Shown piece by piece: positions 8,210 to 18,568 of a stretch of 64,000 bases of DNA. Source of the DNA: UBA5189 sp040389445 (GTDB lineage Bacteria; Chloroflexota; Limnocylindria; Limnocylindrales; CSP1-4). Under the pieces are notes generated by a model, which ran no database searches, was not told the DNA's origin, and saw only the letters and a program-made list of their open reading frames with translations. Each line of letters starts with the position of its first letter. Within the stretch, counting starts at the first letter, position 1. The stretch covers positions 1 through 64,000 of the forward strand of contig JAZJZX010000010.1 of the NCBI GenBank assembly GCA_040389445.1, written 5' to 3'. Position numbers and translations under genes: made by a program.

Positions 8210-8232
8210 GGGTGCATGGTCCTCGGGTGGCG

Positions 8233-8925
8233 TCAGTCCGCGCGATTCGCGCGGGCGTACAGGTGATGATCGGCGATGTGGCGCTCGACCGCCTCGGGGA
8301 CGAGGTACCGGATGGAGCGACCGGAGGCGACGCGGTCACGGATCGCCGTGGATGAGATGCCAAGGCGTGGTCCTGCGAGGAGATCGAACCGATGTTCCAG
8401 ACCGGGAAAGTGCTCGGTCAGCCAGGCATCGGACGGCGCGGCATGGCCCTCGCGTGGTACGACGGCTATTCGACACTGACGGACGAGCCGGAGCGGCTGG
8501 TGCCAGGACGGCAGGCCGGCCAACGTCTCGGTCGACATGATCAGGGTGAGATCGGGTTCGACTCCGGTCCCGAGTCGGGCATCACCGAGCAGCGCGATCG
8601 TGTCCGCCGTGTACGAGGGACCCGGCCGATCCACATCCACGCGACTGAGCTCGAAGGCAGGGTTTCCGGCGATCGCCAGCCGCACCATCGTGACCCGATC
8701 TTCGGCCGACGCGGCCGCACCCTCCAGCTTGTGGGGCGGGAGTCCTGCGGGAACGAACAGGATCGTCTCCAGTCCGAGCGCCTCGCGGGCCTCCTCCGCG
8801 ACGGCGAGGTGGCCGAGATGGATGGGATCGAACGTCCCGCCCATGACGCCGGCGGAACCGGGTCGCGTCGGGGCCTGGTGCGATCTGCCATCGGTGGGCA
8901 TCGGCGCGTTGGCGGGATCGCTCAC
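8233..8925 (-). CDS. nadD: Nicotinate-nucleotide adenylyltransferase
   Basis: NadD transfers AMP from ATP to nicotinic acid mononucleotide, the penultimate step of NAD synthesis. The nucleotidyltransferase signature GGTFDPIHLGHLAVAEEA and the C-terminal ISSTAIRDRVASG are both present, and the about 230-residue length is a little longer than usual because of a 25-residue N-terminal lead. I chose GTG at 8925 because it overlaps the obgE stop as GTGA, the coupling style used throughout this window; ATG codons at 8940 and 8970 would overlap obgE further. It sits in the obgE-nadD-rsfS order common in bacteria. Confidence 0.92.
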   Translation of the reverse strand: MSDPANAPMPTDGRSHQAPTRPGSAGVMGGTFDPIHLGHLAVAEEAREALGLETILFVPAGLPPHKLEGAAASAEDRVTMVRLAIAGNPAFELSRVDVDRPGPSYTADTIALLGDARLGTGVEPDLTLIMSTETLAGLPSWHQPLRLVRQCRIAVVPREGHAAPSDAWLTEHFPGLEHRFDLLAGPRLGISSTAIRDRVASGRSIRYLVPEAVERHIADHHLYARANRAD

Positions 8926-10235
8926 TGCGGACCTGCCCATCGCTCGGCCGACCAGGCGTCGCCGGTCCACTCGAGCTCGACCTCGCCGAACCGAACGAGG
9001 TCGCCGGGTTCGACGCCGGCGCGCCGTAGTTCCGCATCGACGCCCAGCCGCTCGAGATCTCGCTGGAAGCGCTCGGTCGACTCCTCGACATCGAAATTGG
9101 TCTGCGCTGCGAGCCGCTCAACCCGCCGACCGCGGACACGGAATGCACCATCGCCGTCCAGCTCGACACCGAAACCATCCTCGAGCGTCTCGATGCGATG
9201 TACCACGACGCCGGCCGGCTCGGGAGGTTCGGCCAGCGTCTCGGCGCTCGGAAGCAGGGCAGAGAGCGCCGCTCGCAGCTCCACGATGCCGAGACCCGCG
9301 GACGCGGCGATGGGCACGACCGGAATGCCGTCCTTCTTCCGCGCCCGTCGGAACGCGGGCCAGGCCCGGGAGGCGGCAGGCAGATCCACCTTGTTGAAGG
9401 CGACGAGGATGGGCTTCTCCAGGAGGGCCGGATCATGGGCCAGGAGCTCGTCCCGGATGACCCGGTGATCCCACTCGGGATCCCGGCCGGCACCATCGAC
9501 CAGGTGAACGAGGACCCGCGTTCGCTCGATGTGGCGCAGGAACGCATGGCCGAGGCCGGCGCCCTCGCTGGCGCCTTCGATCAGGCCCGGGACGTCGGCG
9601 ATCGTCGGCAGCCGACGATCTTCGATGCCAAGGTCCATGACGCCGAGATTTGGCTCCAGCGTGGTGAACGGGTAATCCGCGATCTTCGGGTGCGCGGCGG
9701 TCAAGGCCGCGAGGAGCGTGGACTTGCCGGCGTTCGGGAGGCCGACGAGGCCGATGTCGGCGATGAGACGGAGCTCCAGGCGAATCCATCGCTCCTGGCC
9801 GGGCTCGCCCTTCTGCGCATGCTTGGGCGCCTGATGGGTCGAGGTCTTGAAGTGCGTATTGCCGAGGCCGCCCCGTCCACCGCGCGCCACCATCGCGGTC
9901 TGGCCGGTCGCCACCAGGTCCGCCAGCAACTCCCCGGTTTCGTCGTCGTAGACCGCCGTCCCCGGCGGCACGTCGAGGATCAGATCGGTGCCGGCCTTCC
10001 CGTGGCGTCGGGCTCGTGAACCACGGCCACCGCCATCGGCCCGGAAGTGATGTCGATACGAGAAGTCGCGCAGGGTGGTCTGCCCGGGATCCACGTTGAG
10101 GTGGATGGACCCGCCGCGTCCGCCGTCACCGCCGTCGGGTCCGCCTCGGGGCACGTGGGCCTCCTGGCGGAACGTGGCAGCGCCGTCTCCGCCGGCACCG
10201 GCACGAACGAGGATCTTCACGCGGTCGAGGAACAT
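8922..10235 (-). CDS. obgE: GTPase Obg (CgtA)
   Basis: Obg is an essential GTPase of late 50S assembly and stress control. The 437-residue protein begins MFLDRVKILVRAGAGGDG, the glycine-rich Obg fold; its G domain shows GLPNAGKST (G1), DVPGLIEG (G3) and NKVD (G4); and a C-terminal OCT domain follows (about 350-425), as in Gram-positive Obg proteins. The ATG at 10235 is chosen because the Obg fold starts exactly there and GGGAAGA lies about nine bases upstream; the 21 codons further up are not conserved. The stop overlaps nadD by four bases. Confidence 0.95.
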   Translation of the reverse strand: MFLDRVKILVRAGAGGDGAATFRQEAHVPRGGPDGGDGGRGGSIHLNVDPGQTTLRDFSYRHHFRADGGGRGSRARRHGKAGTDLILDVPPGTAVYDDETGELLADLVATGQTAMVARGGRGGLGNTHFKTSTHQAPKHAQKGEPGQERWIRLELRLIADIGLVGLPNAGKSTLLAALTAAHPKIADYPFTTLEPNLGVMDLGIEDRRLPTIADVPGLIEGASEGAGLGHAFLRHIERTRVLVHLVDGAGRDPEWDHRVIRDELLAHDPALLEKPILVAFNKVDLPAASRAWPAFRRARKKDGIPVVPIAASAGLGIVELRAALSALLPSAETLAEPPEPAGVVVHRIETLEDGFGVELDGDGAFRVRGRRVERLAAQTNFDVEESTERFQRDLERLGVDAELRRAGVEPGDLVRFGEVELEWTGDAWSAERWAGPQ

Positions 10236-10331
10236 CGGGTTATCTTCCCATGGGCTCGGGGCGCCACGGCCACAGGCGCTGGGATATGCCGCCGACAAGA
10301 CGCCGGCGAGGCTCGCGGCCGTGCGCCGCGA

Positions 10332-11639
10332 TCAGTAGTAGCGCAGCGGGTTGACCCGGTAGCCGCCGTTCCAGATGGGCCCGATCCAGACCTCGAAGTG
10401 GAGGTGCGGGCCGGTGGAGTTGCCCGACTGACCTACGCGGCCGACCTGCTGGCCGCGCCCGACGGACTGTCCGGCCGCAACCGTGACGCCGGACATGTGG
10501 TTGTACGTGGTGAACAGGCCCGAGCCGTGGGAGATCCAGACCTGGTAGCCGCCGCCGTTGTTCTTCCAGCCGGCAAACTGGACGACCCCACTCACCGCCG
10601 CGACCACCTTGGTGTTATAGGTCGCCGCAATGTCATCGCCGTAATGGCCGTAGCGGAACGGCTGGCTGATGTAGTTGTTGCCGCCCACGACCGGCCAGAC
10701 GAAGGCGCCGCCGCTGTACGTGCCGCCGGAGCACGTGGAGCAGCTGCTGGAAGATGTACTCGTGCGCGGCTTGACGACCGGCTTGGGCGTGGGGATCGGC
10801 GCCCCGGCGGCATCGGGCAGGATGAGCGTCTGACCGATGATCAGGTTTGGATCCTCGAGCTGGTTGACTGCCAGGATGTCGGCCGAGTCGACCTTGTACT
10901 GGGTGGCGATCGACTCGAGCGTATCGCCTTCCTTGACCGTCACGACCAGCCCGTTGACGGGCGGGATGGTCAGTTTCTGGCCGACGTGGAGCTCGTCCTT
11001 GGCGGTCAGCTTGTTGGCCCACCAGATCGTCATCATCGAGATGCCGTAGCGGCTGGCGATGCCGGTCAGCGAGTCACCGGACTTGACGGTGTAGGTCTGG
11101 AGCAGGCCCTTCCCGTCCGCCACGAGGGTGTTGACGGCCACCGGCTTGTACAGGGTCCCGTCATCCGCGTAGCTCGCAACGGGAACGCCGCCCGCGTCAG
11201 CCGTTCCGGACTTGCCCCTGGACGATCCGGACTGGGCCGCGAGTTCCATGGGATCGAGTTGCTCGCTGCTGCTGCTGCCACCGATGGCGATCCGCGGCGC
11301 GCTCCCCGGGCCGTCGACCGACCCGGTTGAACCGGCCGCCGTGGCGGGCTGGAAGCTGACGACGCTCGCTCCAAGGACCACGATGGCCGCGACGATCGGG
11401 AGCATTCGCTCGGACGAGAGGTGCACGGCCAGGGTCCGTCGCATCGCGAGCGGGCGCGGTCGCGCGGCGGGCTGCGGCGCCAGCCGGGCAAGGTGAGCAG
11501 CAACGGCGAGGCGCGCGCCAAGGCGCCGCAGCGTGCCGTTCGATCGGCCCTGGGTGCGGTCGGCTCGCGTTGATTGGTCGCTCGTGGTCCGACGGAGGCG
11601 CGCCACTGCGCGCGCAACGCCGGCCTGGGCGTTCAGCAA
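10332..11639 (-). CDS. Membrane-anchored peptidoglycan endopeptidase with two LysM domains (M23 family)
   Basis: A cell-wall remodelling enzyme of the LytM/M23 zinc peptidase family. The 435-residue product has a 75-residue basic cytoplasmic lead, one membrane segment (about 78-101), two LysM domains (about 183-226 and 231-275) that bind glycan strands, a Ser/Cys-rich linker, and an M23 domain. The metal motif HYGDD matches HxGxD and HLHFEVW supplies the second His pair, so it should be active. The start is TTG with AGGAG six bases upstream. An M23 substrate (peptide cross-links) is family knowledge. Confidence 0.88.
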   Translation of the reverse strand: MLNAQAGVARAVARLRRTTSDQSTRADRTQGRSNGTLRRLGARLAVAAHLARLAPQPAARPRPLAMRRTLAVHLSSERMLPIVAAIVVLGASVVSFQPATAAGSTGSVDGPGSAPRIAIGGSSSSEQLDPMELAAQSGSSRGKSGTADAGGVPVASYADDGTLYKPVAVNTLVADGKGLLQTYTVKSGDSLTGIASRYGISMMTIWWANKLTAKDELHVGQKLTIPPVNGLVVTVKEGDTLESIATQYKVDSADILAVNQLEDPNLIIGQTLILPDAAGAPIPTPKPVVKPRTSTSSSSCSTCSGGTYSGGAFVWPVVGGNNYISQPFRYGHYGDDIAATYNTKVVAAVSGVVQFAGWKNNGGGYQVWISHGSGLFTTYNHMSGVTVAAGQSVGRGQQVGRVGQSGNSTGPHLHFEVWIGPIWNGGYRVNPLRYY

Positions 11640-11653
11640 TACGGTCTCCTGCT

Positions 11654-11701
11654 GGACGGTCCCGTACGTTCGGGGCGCACTGTCGTGGGGGCGGACCGTC
11701 C
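11654..11701 (-). promoter_or_regulatory. Inverted repeat in the leader of the M23 peptidase gene
   Basis: The nine-base arms ggacggtcc (11654-11662) and ggaccgtcc (11693-11701) are perfectly complementary around a 30-base loop, and the ribosome binding site begins two bases further down. Folding could therefore mask or expose translation initiation. Further up on this strand a five-codon reading frame (ATG near 11799) ends in TAA. Known c-di-AMP riboswitch landmarks are not evident to me, so I call only a possible structured leader. Confidence 0.35.
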
Positions 11702-11844
11702 TGGTCGCGATGTCTTCGAGCTGGGGTCTCTCTGTTCGCGGTCGATGCCCACTCCTCCGCGGGCGTCGGCTCGGCCGGACCTTACCACGCCTTCTTCATG
11801 CGGCGCAAACCCTCGGATGGACCCGGGGCGACAGGCCGATCAGC

Positions 11845-13221
11845 CTATTGATCGAGGCTCTTGGTCAGGCCGGCCAGGAACTGGACGTTGTTGTCCGTCT
11901 TGGCGAGGCGGTTCAGGAGCAGCTCGATGCCCTCGTTGGTGCCGACGGCGGACAGCATCCGACGCATCGTCCAGACCATCTTCAGTGTCCCGTCCTCGAG
12001 CAGCAGCTCCTCGCGACGCGTACCGGAGCGCATGACATCGATCGCCGGGAAGATGCGCTTCTCGCCGAGCTTGCGATCCAGGATCAGCTCCGAGTTGCCG
12101 GTGCCCTTGAACTCCTCGTAGATCACGTCGTCCATTCGCGACCCGGTGTCCACCAGACACGTGGCGATGATCGTGAGGGAGCCACCCTCCTCGATCTTCC
12201 GTGCGGCGCCGAAGAACCGCTTGGGCGGATAGAGCGCGATGGGATCGATGCCGCCGGACAGTGTCCGGCCGGAGGGGGGCAGGGCCAGGTTGTAGGCGCG
12301 CGCGAGCCGGGTGATCGAGTCCATCAGGATGACCACGTCGCGACCCGTCTCGACCTGACGCTTGGCGATCTCGAGCGCCATTTCGGCGACATGGGTGTGG
12401 TTCTCGGTGGGCTCGTCGAACGTGGAGCTGATGACTTCGCCGTTCACGCTTCGGCGCATGTCCGTGACTTCCTCGGGTCGCTCGCCGATGAGGGCGACCA
12501 TGAGCAGGATGTCCGGGTAGTTGGCCGTGATGCCGTTCGCGATGTTCTTCAACAGCATCGTCTTGCCGGCCTTGGGCGGGCTGACGATCAGGGCGCGTTG
12601 ACCCTTGCCGATGGGATTGACGAGGTTGACCAGCCGCTGGCTCAGGTTCTTGGGGTCGCTTTCGAGGTTGATCAGCTCGTTCGGGTGAACCGGCGTCAGG
12701 TCACCGAAATGCGGACGCGCCCTGGCGGTCTCGATATCGACGCCGTTGACGGAGTCGACCCGGAGGAGACCCCAGTACTTCTCCTGCTCGCGTGGCACGC
12801 GCACGGCGCCGGCGACCCGATCACCGATGCGGAGGGCGAACCGGCGGACCTGGCTTGACGAGACGTAGACGTCATCGGCACCCGGGAGCAACCCGTGGCG
12901 GCGCATGAAGCCGTAGCCCTCGTCGACGATGTCCAGGATGCCCGTGGCATAGGCATGGCCGGCGCGCTCGGTCTGGGCCTGCAGGATGCGATCGACGAGA
13001 TCGTCCTTGCGATCTTCCGTCCGAGTCTCCATCTTGAGGTCGCGACCGACCTGACGGAGCTCGGTGAGGCTCATCTCGAGCAGGTCGGACACGTCGAGGT
13101 CGTTGCGCTCGCGCGCCGCCTCGAGTTCCTGCAACTCCTCGAATTCGCTGACCGGCGCGCGACCCACCGGGTTGCGGCGACGGGGGCGACGATTGCGTGG
13201 ACGCTGATCTGGACCGGGCAT
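11845..13221 (-). CDS. rho: Transcription termination factor Rho
   Basis: Rho is the hexameric RNA helicase that ends transcription. The 458-residue product has an N-terminal helical domain (SDLLEMSLTELRQVGRDLKM), a cold-shock-like RNA-binding domain with GYGFMRRHGL and DDVYVSSSQVRRF, then the RecA-type ATPase with SPPKAGKT (Walker A), VILMDSITRLARAYN (Walker B and arginine region) and the secondary RNA site GTGNSELILDR. ATG at 13221 starts a basic arm of normal size; the open frame runs upstream to 13722 but looks non-coding. No strong Shine-Dalgarno is present. Rho is transcribed away from the Gfo/Idh gene. Confidence 0.96.
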   Translation of the reverse strand: MPGPDQRPRNRRPRRRNPVGRAPVSEFEELQELEAARERNDLDVSDLLEMSLTELRQVGRDLKMETRTEDRKDDLVDRILQAQTERAGHAYATGILDIVDEGYGFMRRHGLLPGADDVYVSSSQVRRFALRIGDRVAGAVRVPREQEKYWGLLRVDSVNGVDIETARARPHFGDLTPVHPNELINLESDPKNLSQRLVNLVNPIGKGQRALIVSPPKAGKTMLLKNIANGITANYPDILLMVALIGERPEEVTDMRRSVNGEVISSTFDEPTENHTHVAEMALEIAKRQVETGRDVVILMDSITRLARAYNLALPPSGRTLSGGIDPIALYPPKRFFGAARKIEEGGSLTIIATCLVDTGSRMDDVIYEEFKGTGNSELILDRKLGEKRIFPAIDVMRSGTRREELLLEDGTLKMVWTMRRMLSAVGTNEGIELLLNRLAKTDNNVQFLAGLTKSLDQ

Positions 13222-13548
13222 CGGAAAGGGGCCACCTGCACATGCAAGGAGGGACCATTCGACCGCGCGGGAAAGGGTCCGCGGCGCGGACGGGTGGGGA
13301 ATACACGAAGTATGGGCCGCCTCGGGTCCCCCGTCAACCGGCTGTACTCGTCCAGTGACGTCCGATACACATTGACGCCCAAGGAGCGTACCCCGCGACG
13401 TAGGTCCCGAGGTCGGACCGGCGCGTGGAGCACCGCATCGCCCGGCAACGATCCGGCAGGACGCACTGATCCGATACGCTGAGGGCGAACTGCGGTCGAT
13501 CGACCGAATTGGATCGTCGCTCCGGAATTGGATCGTGGCTTGAGGTTC
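13222..13548. promoter_or_regulatory. Divergent intergenic region with 14-bp palindrome and 12-bp direct repeat
   Basis: This 327-base gap separates leftward rho from the rightward dehydrogenase gene. It contains the perfect palindrome cggtcgatcgaccg at 13493-13506, followed at once by two copies of gaattggatcgt (13506-13517 and 13525-13536). The cluster lies 13-55 bases before the dehydrogenase ATG, where an operator would sit. I see no gene in the rest of the gap. Confidence 0.5.
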
Positions 13549-14718
13549 ATGCGTAGGTTCGCCGACATCGGTGCCGCCGTAATCGGGACTGGGTTCATTG
13601 GAACCGTCCACGTCGAGGCCCTCCGCCGGATCGGCGTGGATGTGCGCGGCGTCCTGGGCAGCACTCCCGAGCGCGGCGCGGCCCGAGCGGAAACGCTCAA
13701 CGTCCGCCGCGCCTACGCACACCTCGATGAGGTTCTGGGCGACCCGTCAGTCGATGTCGTCCACGTAGCCTCACCCAACAACCTCCATGTACCGCAGGCC
13801 GCGGCGATCCTCGCTGCAGGCAAGCACGTGGTGTGCGAGAAGCCCCTCGCGATGTCGGCCGCCGAATCCGCCGAGCTCGTGCGACTGGCCGAGATGTCCG
13901 GACTCGTCAACGCGGTCAACTTCAACATCCGCTTCTACCCGATCCAGCAGCATGTGCGCGAGGTCATCGCGGACGGTGGCCTCGGCGACGTGCGCCTTGT
14001 GACCGGTCACTACTTCCAGGACTGGCTCCTCCACGACACGGACTGGAACTGGCGGCTGGATCCGGAGCTGGGCGGTGCACTCCGTGCCGTGGGTGATATC
14101 GGCTCCCACTGGCTGGACCTGATGGCGTTCGTGACCGGCCAGCCGATCGTCGCGGTCATGGCGGACATGGCGACGTTCGTGAACCAGCGGCGTCAGCCGG
14201 TCGGTCCGGTTGAGACCTTCTCGACGAATCGCTCGACCGACGCCGTGACCACGACCGTTGGCACCGAGGACGTCGCGACCATCCTCCTCCGATTTGCCAA
14301 CGGAGCACGCGGCTCGGTTGCCGTGTCTCAGATCAGTGCCGGGCGCAAGAACTCGCTCCATTGGGAGATTGACGGTTCCGCGGCCGCGGCCGCTTGGGAT
14401 TCGGAGACCCCGGATCACCTATGGCTGGGGCATCGAGATCGCCCCAACGAAATCCTCCTGCGCAATCCCGCCCTGATGAGCCCTGCCGGACAGGCGGCCT
14501 CAGCGTTGCCGGGCGGGCACGTCGAGGGGTTCGGCGACACGTTCGGAGCCCTGTTCCGGGCTATTTACGCCGATGTGGCCGTCGGACGCCCGAAGGCGAA
14601 TCCGGCGTATGCCACCTTTGCCGCAGGTCACGACGAGATGCTGGTCAACGACGCCATCGCCCGGAGCGCCCGCGAAGCACGATGGGTCGATGTCGACCGA
14701 TCCCAGGCGTCCGTGTAG
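13549..14718 (+). CDS. Gfo/Idh/MocA-family NAD(P)-dependent sugar/inositol dehydrogenase
   Basis: The 389-residue protein has an N-terminal Rossmann fold with AVIGTGFIGTVHVEALRR, the family motif GKHVVCEKPLAMS that carries the active-site Lys, and a C-terminal alpha/beta domain with GDIGSHWLDL, whose His is the usual second catalytic residue. Members oxidise sugars, inositols or related polyols; the substrate cannot be told from sequence. I prefer the ATG at 13549 (TGAGG four to five bases upstream) over the TTG at 13528. It is a single gene, probably under control of the palindrome just upstream. Confidence 0.85.
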   Translation: MRRFADIGAAVIGTGFIGTVHVEALRRIGVDVRGVLGSTPERGAARAETLNVRRAYAHLDEVLGDPSVDVVHVASPNNLHVPQAAAILAAGKHVVCEKPLAMSAAESAELVRLAEMSGLVNAVNFNIRFYPIQQHVREVIADGGLGDVRLVTGHYFQDWLLHDTDWNWRLDPELGGALRAVGDIGSHWLDLMAFVTGQPIVAVMADMATFVNQRRQPVGPVETFSTNRSTDAVTTTVGTEDVATILLRFANGARGSVAVSQISAGRKNSLHWEIDGSAAAAAWDSETPDHLWLGHRDRPNEILLRNPALMSPAGQAASALPGGHVEGFGDTFGALFRAIYADVAVGRPKANPAYATFAAGHDEMLVNDAIARSAREARWVDVDRSQASV

Positions 14719-14795
14719 CGACCGGCCCGACCATCGGGCCCCCGGCAACGCGGCGCCATCGGCCGACGACGACCCGCCCGACGTGACCGCCTCGA

Positions 14796-15464
14796 TCAGT
14801 TCTTGGCAGCCTCGAGGGCCTTGCGCGCCTTGTCCCAGTCCGACCGGAACTGGACGATGCCCTTGTCCGTGAGCGGGTGGTGAACCATCTGCTGGAAGAT
14901 CTTGAACGGCAGCGTCGCGATGTGGGCACCGGCGAGGGCCGAGTCGGTCACGTGCCGCGGGTGGCGGATCGAAGCCGACAGGACTTCCGATTCGATCTCG
15001 TGGAATCGGATGATGTCCGACAGCTCGCGGATGACGATCATTCCCTCCTCGTTGATGTCATCGAGGCGCCCGACGAACGGGGACAGGAGCGATGCGCCGG
15101 CCTTTGCTGCCAGGAGGCCCTGGTTCGCGGTGAAGATCAGGGTGCAGTTGGTGCTGATGCCCTCGGCGGCAAACCGGCTGATGGCCTCGAGGCCGGTCTC
15201 CGACATCGGAACCTTGACCACGATGTTGTCGGCGATCTTGGCGAAGTGCCGCCCCTCCTTGAGCATGCCCTCGGCATCCTCGGCAACGACCTCGGCCGAA
15301 ACCGGACCGTCCGTGATCGTGCAGATCTCGGCGAGAACCTCGTCATAGGTCATGCCCGATGTCCGGGCGAACAGGCTCGGGTTCGTCGTCACCCCATCGA
15401 GGACGCCCCAGCGGGCAACTGTGCGGATCTCTTCGATGTCCGCGGTGTCGAGGAAAAGCTTCAT
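14796..15464 (-). CDS. fsa: Fructose-6-phosphate aldolase / small transaldolase
   Basis: The 222-residue single-domain protein belongs to the TalC/MipB branch of class I aldolases, which either transfer dihydroxyacetone units (transaldolase) or cleave fructose-6-phosphate. It starts MKLFLDTADIEEIR, the Schiff-base Lys is Lys84 in NIVVKVPMS, and GVTTNPSLFA and the C-terminal helices fit the family length of 215-225. A transaldolase role would complete the pentose phosphate cluster at 26-36 kb, where no other transaldolase is present; aldolase versus transaldolase cannot be decided by eye. Confidence 0.88.
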   Translation of the reverse strand: MKLFLDTADIEEIRTVARWGVLDGVTTNPSLFARTSGMTYDEVLAEICTITDGPVSAEVVAEDAEGMLKEGRHFAKIADNIVVKVPMSETGLEAISRFAAEGISTNCTLIFTANQGLLAAKAGASLLSPFVGRLDDINEEGMIVIRELSDIIRFHEIESEVLSASIRHPRHVTDSALAGAHIATLPFKIFQQMVHHPLTDKGIVQFRSDWDKARKALEAAKN

Positions 15465-15525
15465 GGCGGGTTCGGACTCCGTTGGAAACCGCCCGGGCCC
15501 GGGTTGGGGCGGCGGCCGAACGCTG

Positions 15526-15531
15526 ATTCTA
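15526..15531 (-). promoter_or_regulatory. -10 box TAGAAT upstream of the aldolase gene
   Basis: TAGAAT on the minus strand, about 62 bases before the aldolase ATG, is a good -10 hexamer in a very GC-rich stretch. The leader it would produce contains the self-complementary cccgggcccggg and ends with GGAG before the ATG. No clear -35 box was found. Confidence 0.35.
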
Positions 15532-15557
15532 CGCCCGGCCGCCGTCGACCTCCACTG

Positions 15558-16208
15558 TCAGTAGCCCAGGGCCTCCCGAACAAGGATCACGGTCGTCCGG
15601 CCCGGCCGATCGCCCTGGACCACGAGGAGCTTGTTGATCGCGCTCCGCATGCCGTAGGCGCCCTGGGCGCGGATATCCTCCTTCGGGAAGGCGTAGCCCT
15701 CGACGCGACCGAACGCGGTCGCAAGGTCCGGCACGACTTTCTGTGCCCCCACGACCAGGATGACCTTGCCGGCCCCGGCGGCGAGCGGGCCGAGCTGGCT
15801 CCCGGTCGATGAGGCCCAGACGATCTTGCCGTCCTCGGTGACCGCCGCCGCGCTGTTGATGAAGACCTCGGGCGCCGCGCCGAGCTTGCGGATCTCATCG
15901 GCCTGGGTGGCCCGGTCCATCGCCCAGAGCTTCGGTCGCACCGCGTCAAAACGTCCGGATCGTTCGATGACGTCGGTCAGGCCGATCGTCGCCAGGGTCT
16001 CGGATGCGCCGCTGTGGACTTCGGCGGCCTCCGGGATCAGTGACAGGACCATGTCGGCGGCCTCGCCGGCTGTGTCGGCGATGCGAGCGTCGATGCCGTG
16101 GGTGTGGAGGGCGGCGATGGTCCGGTCGAGCTGGTCAGGGGTCGCGAGGGTCGCGAACCGTTCGTCGATGGGCAATCGCTCGATGGCCGGTGCCGTGGGT
16201 GTGGTCAT
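15558..16208 (-). CDS. LUD-domain protein (LutC/YkgG-like)
   Basis: A 216-residue LUD-domain protein. The family includes LutC, part of the L-lactate oxidation complex, and stand-alone proteins of unknown role. Visible landmarks are EAAEVHSGASETLATIGL, the VFINSAAAVTEDGKIVWAS stretch and GAGKVILVVGAQKVVPD. No LutA or LutB gene is adjacent, so lactate oxidation is not supported here. The ATG at 16208 is preceded by GGGACG and starts exactly at the family N-terminus, whereas the frame upstream to 16394 looks non-coding. Confidence 0.75.
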   Translation of the reverse strand: MTTPTAPAIERLPIDERFATLATPDQLDRTIAALHTHGIDARIADTAGEAADMVLSLIPEAAEVHSGASETLATIGLTDVIERSGRFDAVRPKLWAMDRATQADEIRKLGAAPEVFINSAAAVTEDGKIVWASSTGSQLGPLAAGAGKVILVVGAQKVVPDLATAFGRVEGYAFPKEDIRAQGAYGMRSAINKLLVVQGDRPGRTTVILVREALGY

Positions 16209-16562
16209 GGTGGTCGTCCCGTTCTCGGTGCAGCCTCGCAATGGCGAAGGCTCGTTGGTAGTTGACGACGCAACAATAACAGATCGTTGCGCGCGCAACA
16301 ACCAGCGGGTCTGCGAAGGGGAAGAGCTGCGATCGGCCGGCGCGGCTGGCGCAGTGAGCACGAACTGCCCGGCAGCACGCTCATTCGGAGGCACGGGTCC
16401 TCCCGTGGCCCGGCAGGAACCATCCAGTACTCGCGGTGGGGGTGGGTGGCGGCGACCGGAGCGGACAAGACCCTCCCCGGGCGCCGGCGCGCTGAACCGC
16501 CACAGCCGGGCCGGGCGCGGCGGCCTCGCGCCGCACCAGAAAGTCAGCCGGGCCGAACGAGG
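16209..16562. other. Intergenic region with palindrome and GC-rich repeats
   Basis: No gene is evident in these 354 bases between leftward pyrG and the leftward LUD-domain gene. A perfect 14-base palindrome, gttgcgcgcgcaac, occupies 16286-16299 inside a locally AT-richer stretch (16261-16300) that also has the TTATTGT-like sequence on the minus strand. It is a reasonable promoter/operator for the LUD gene about 80 bases away. The left half is G/C-rich and repetitive. Confidence 0.4.
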
Positions 16563-18281
<1,719 letters not shown>

Positions 18282-18568
18282 GGATCAAGACCTCCGGGGG
18301 TTTTTCCAATGCTACCGGAAGACGGGTGCCGGCGCGAATCCGGGCCGGTCGTCCGGCCGGCCGCAACTCGATCGACTCGGTGTGTCGCGGGCGGAGGAGA
18401 CCGAAGTGGCGCCGATCCAGCGTCGCGAGCGCATCGAGTCGGGCATGGGCGCCGAGTCGGTCATCGCGCCGAGCGTGGATGTGCGCCTGACGCTGCCCGC
18501 AGGAGGTCGTGATGTGGACGACACCCACCTACCACCCGCAGGGTGAGTACCCGGTAGGTCAGGGTTGC

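Noticed and set aside
11654..11850. c-di-AMP (ydaO-yuaA) riboswitch before the M23 gene
   Set aside because: The gene type fits, but I could not find the conserved core of that motif; only a generic inverted repeat can be supported.
15558..16208. L-lactate utilisation (lutABC) locus
   Set aside because: Only a LUD-domain protein is present; LutA and LutB genes are absent on either side.
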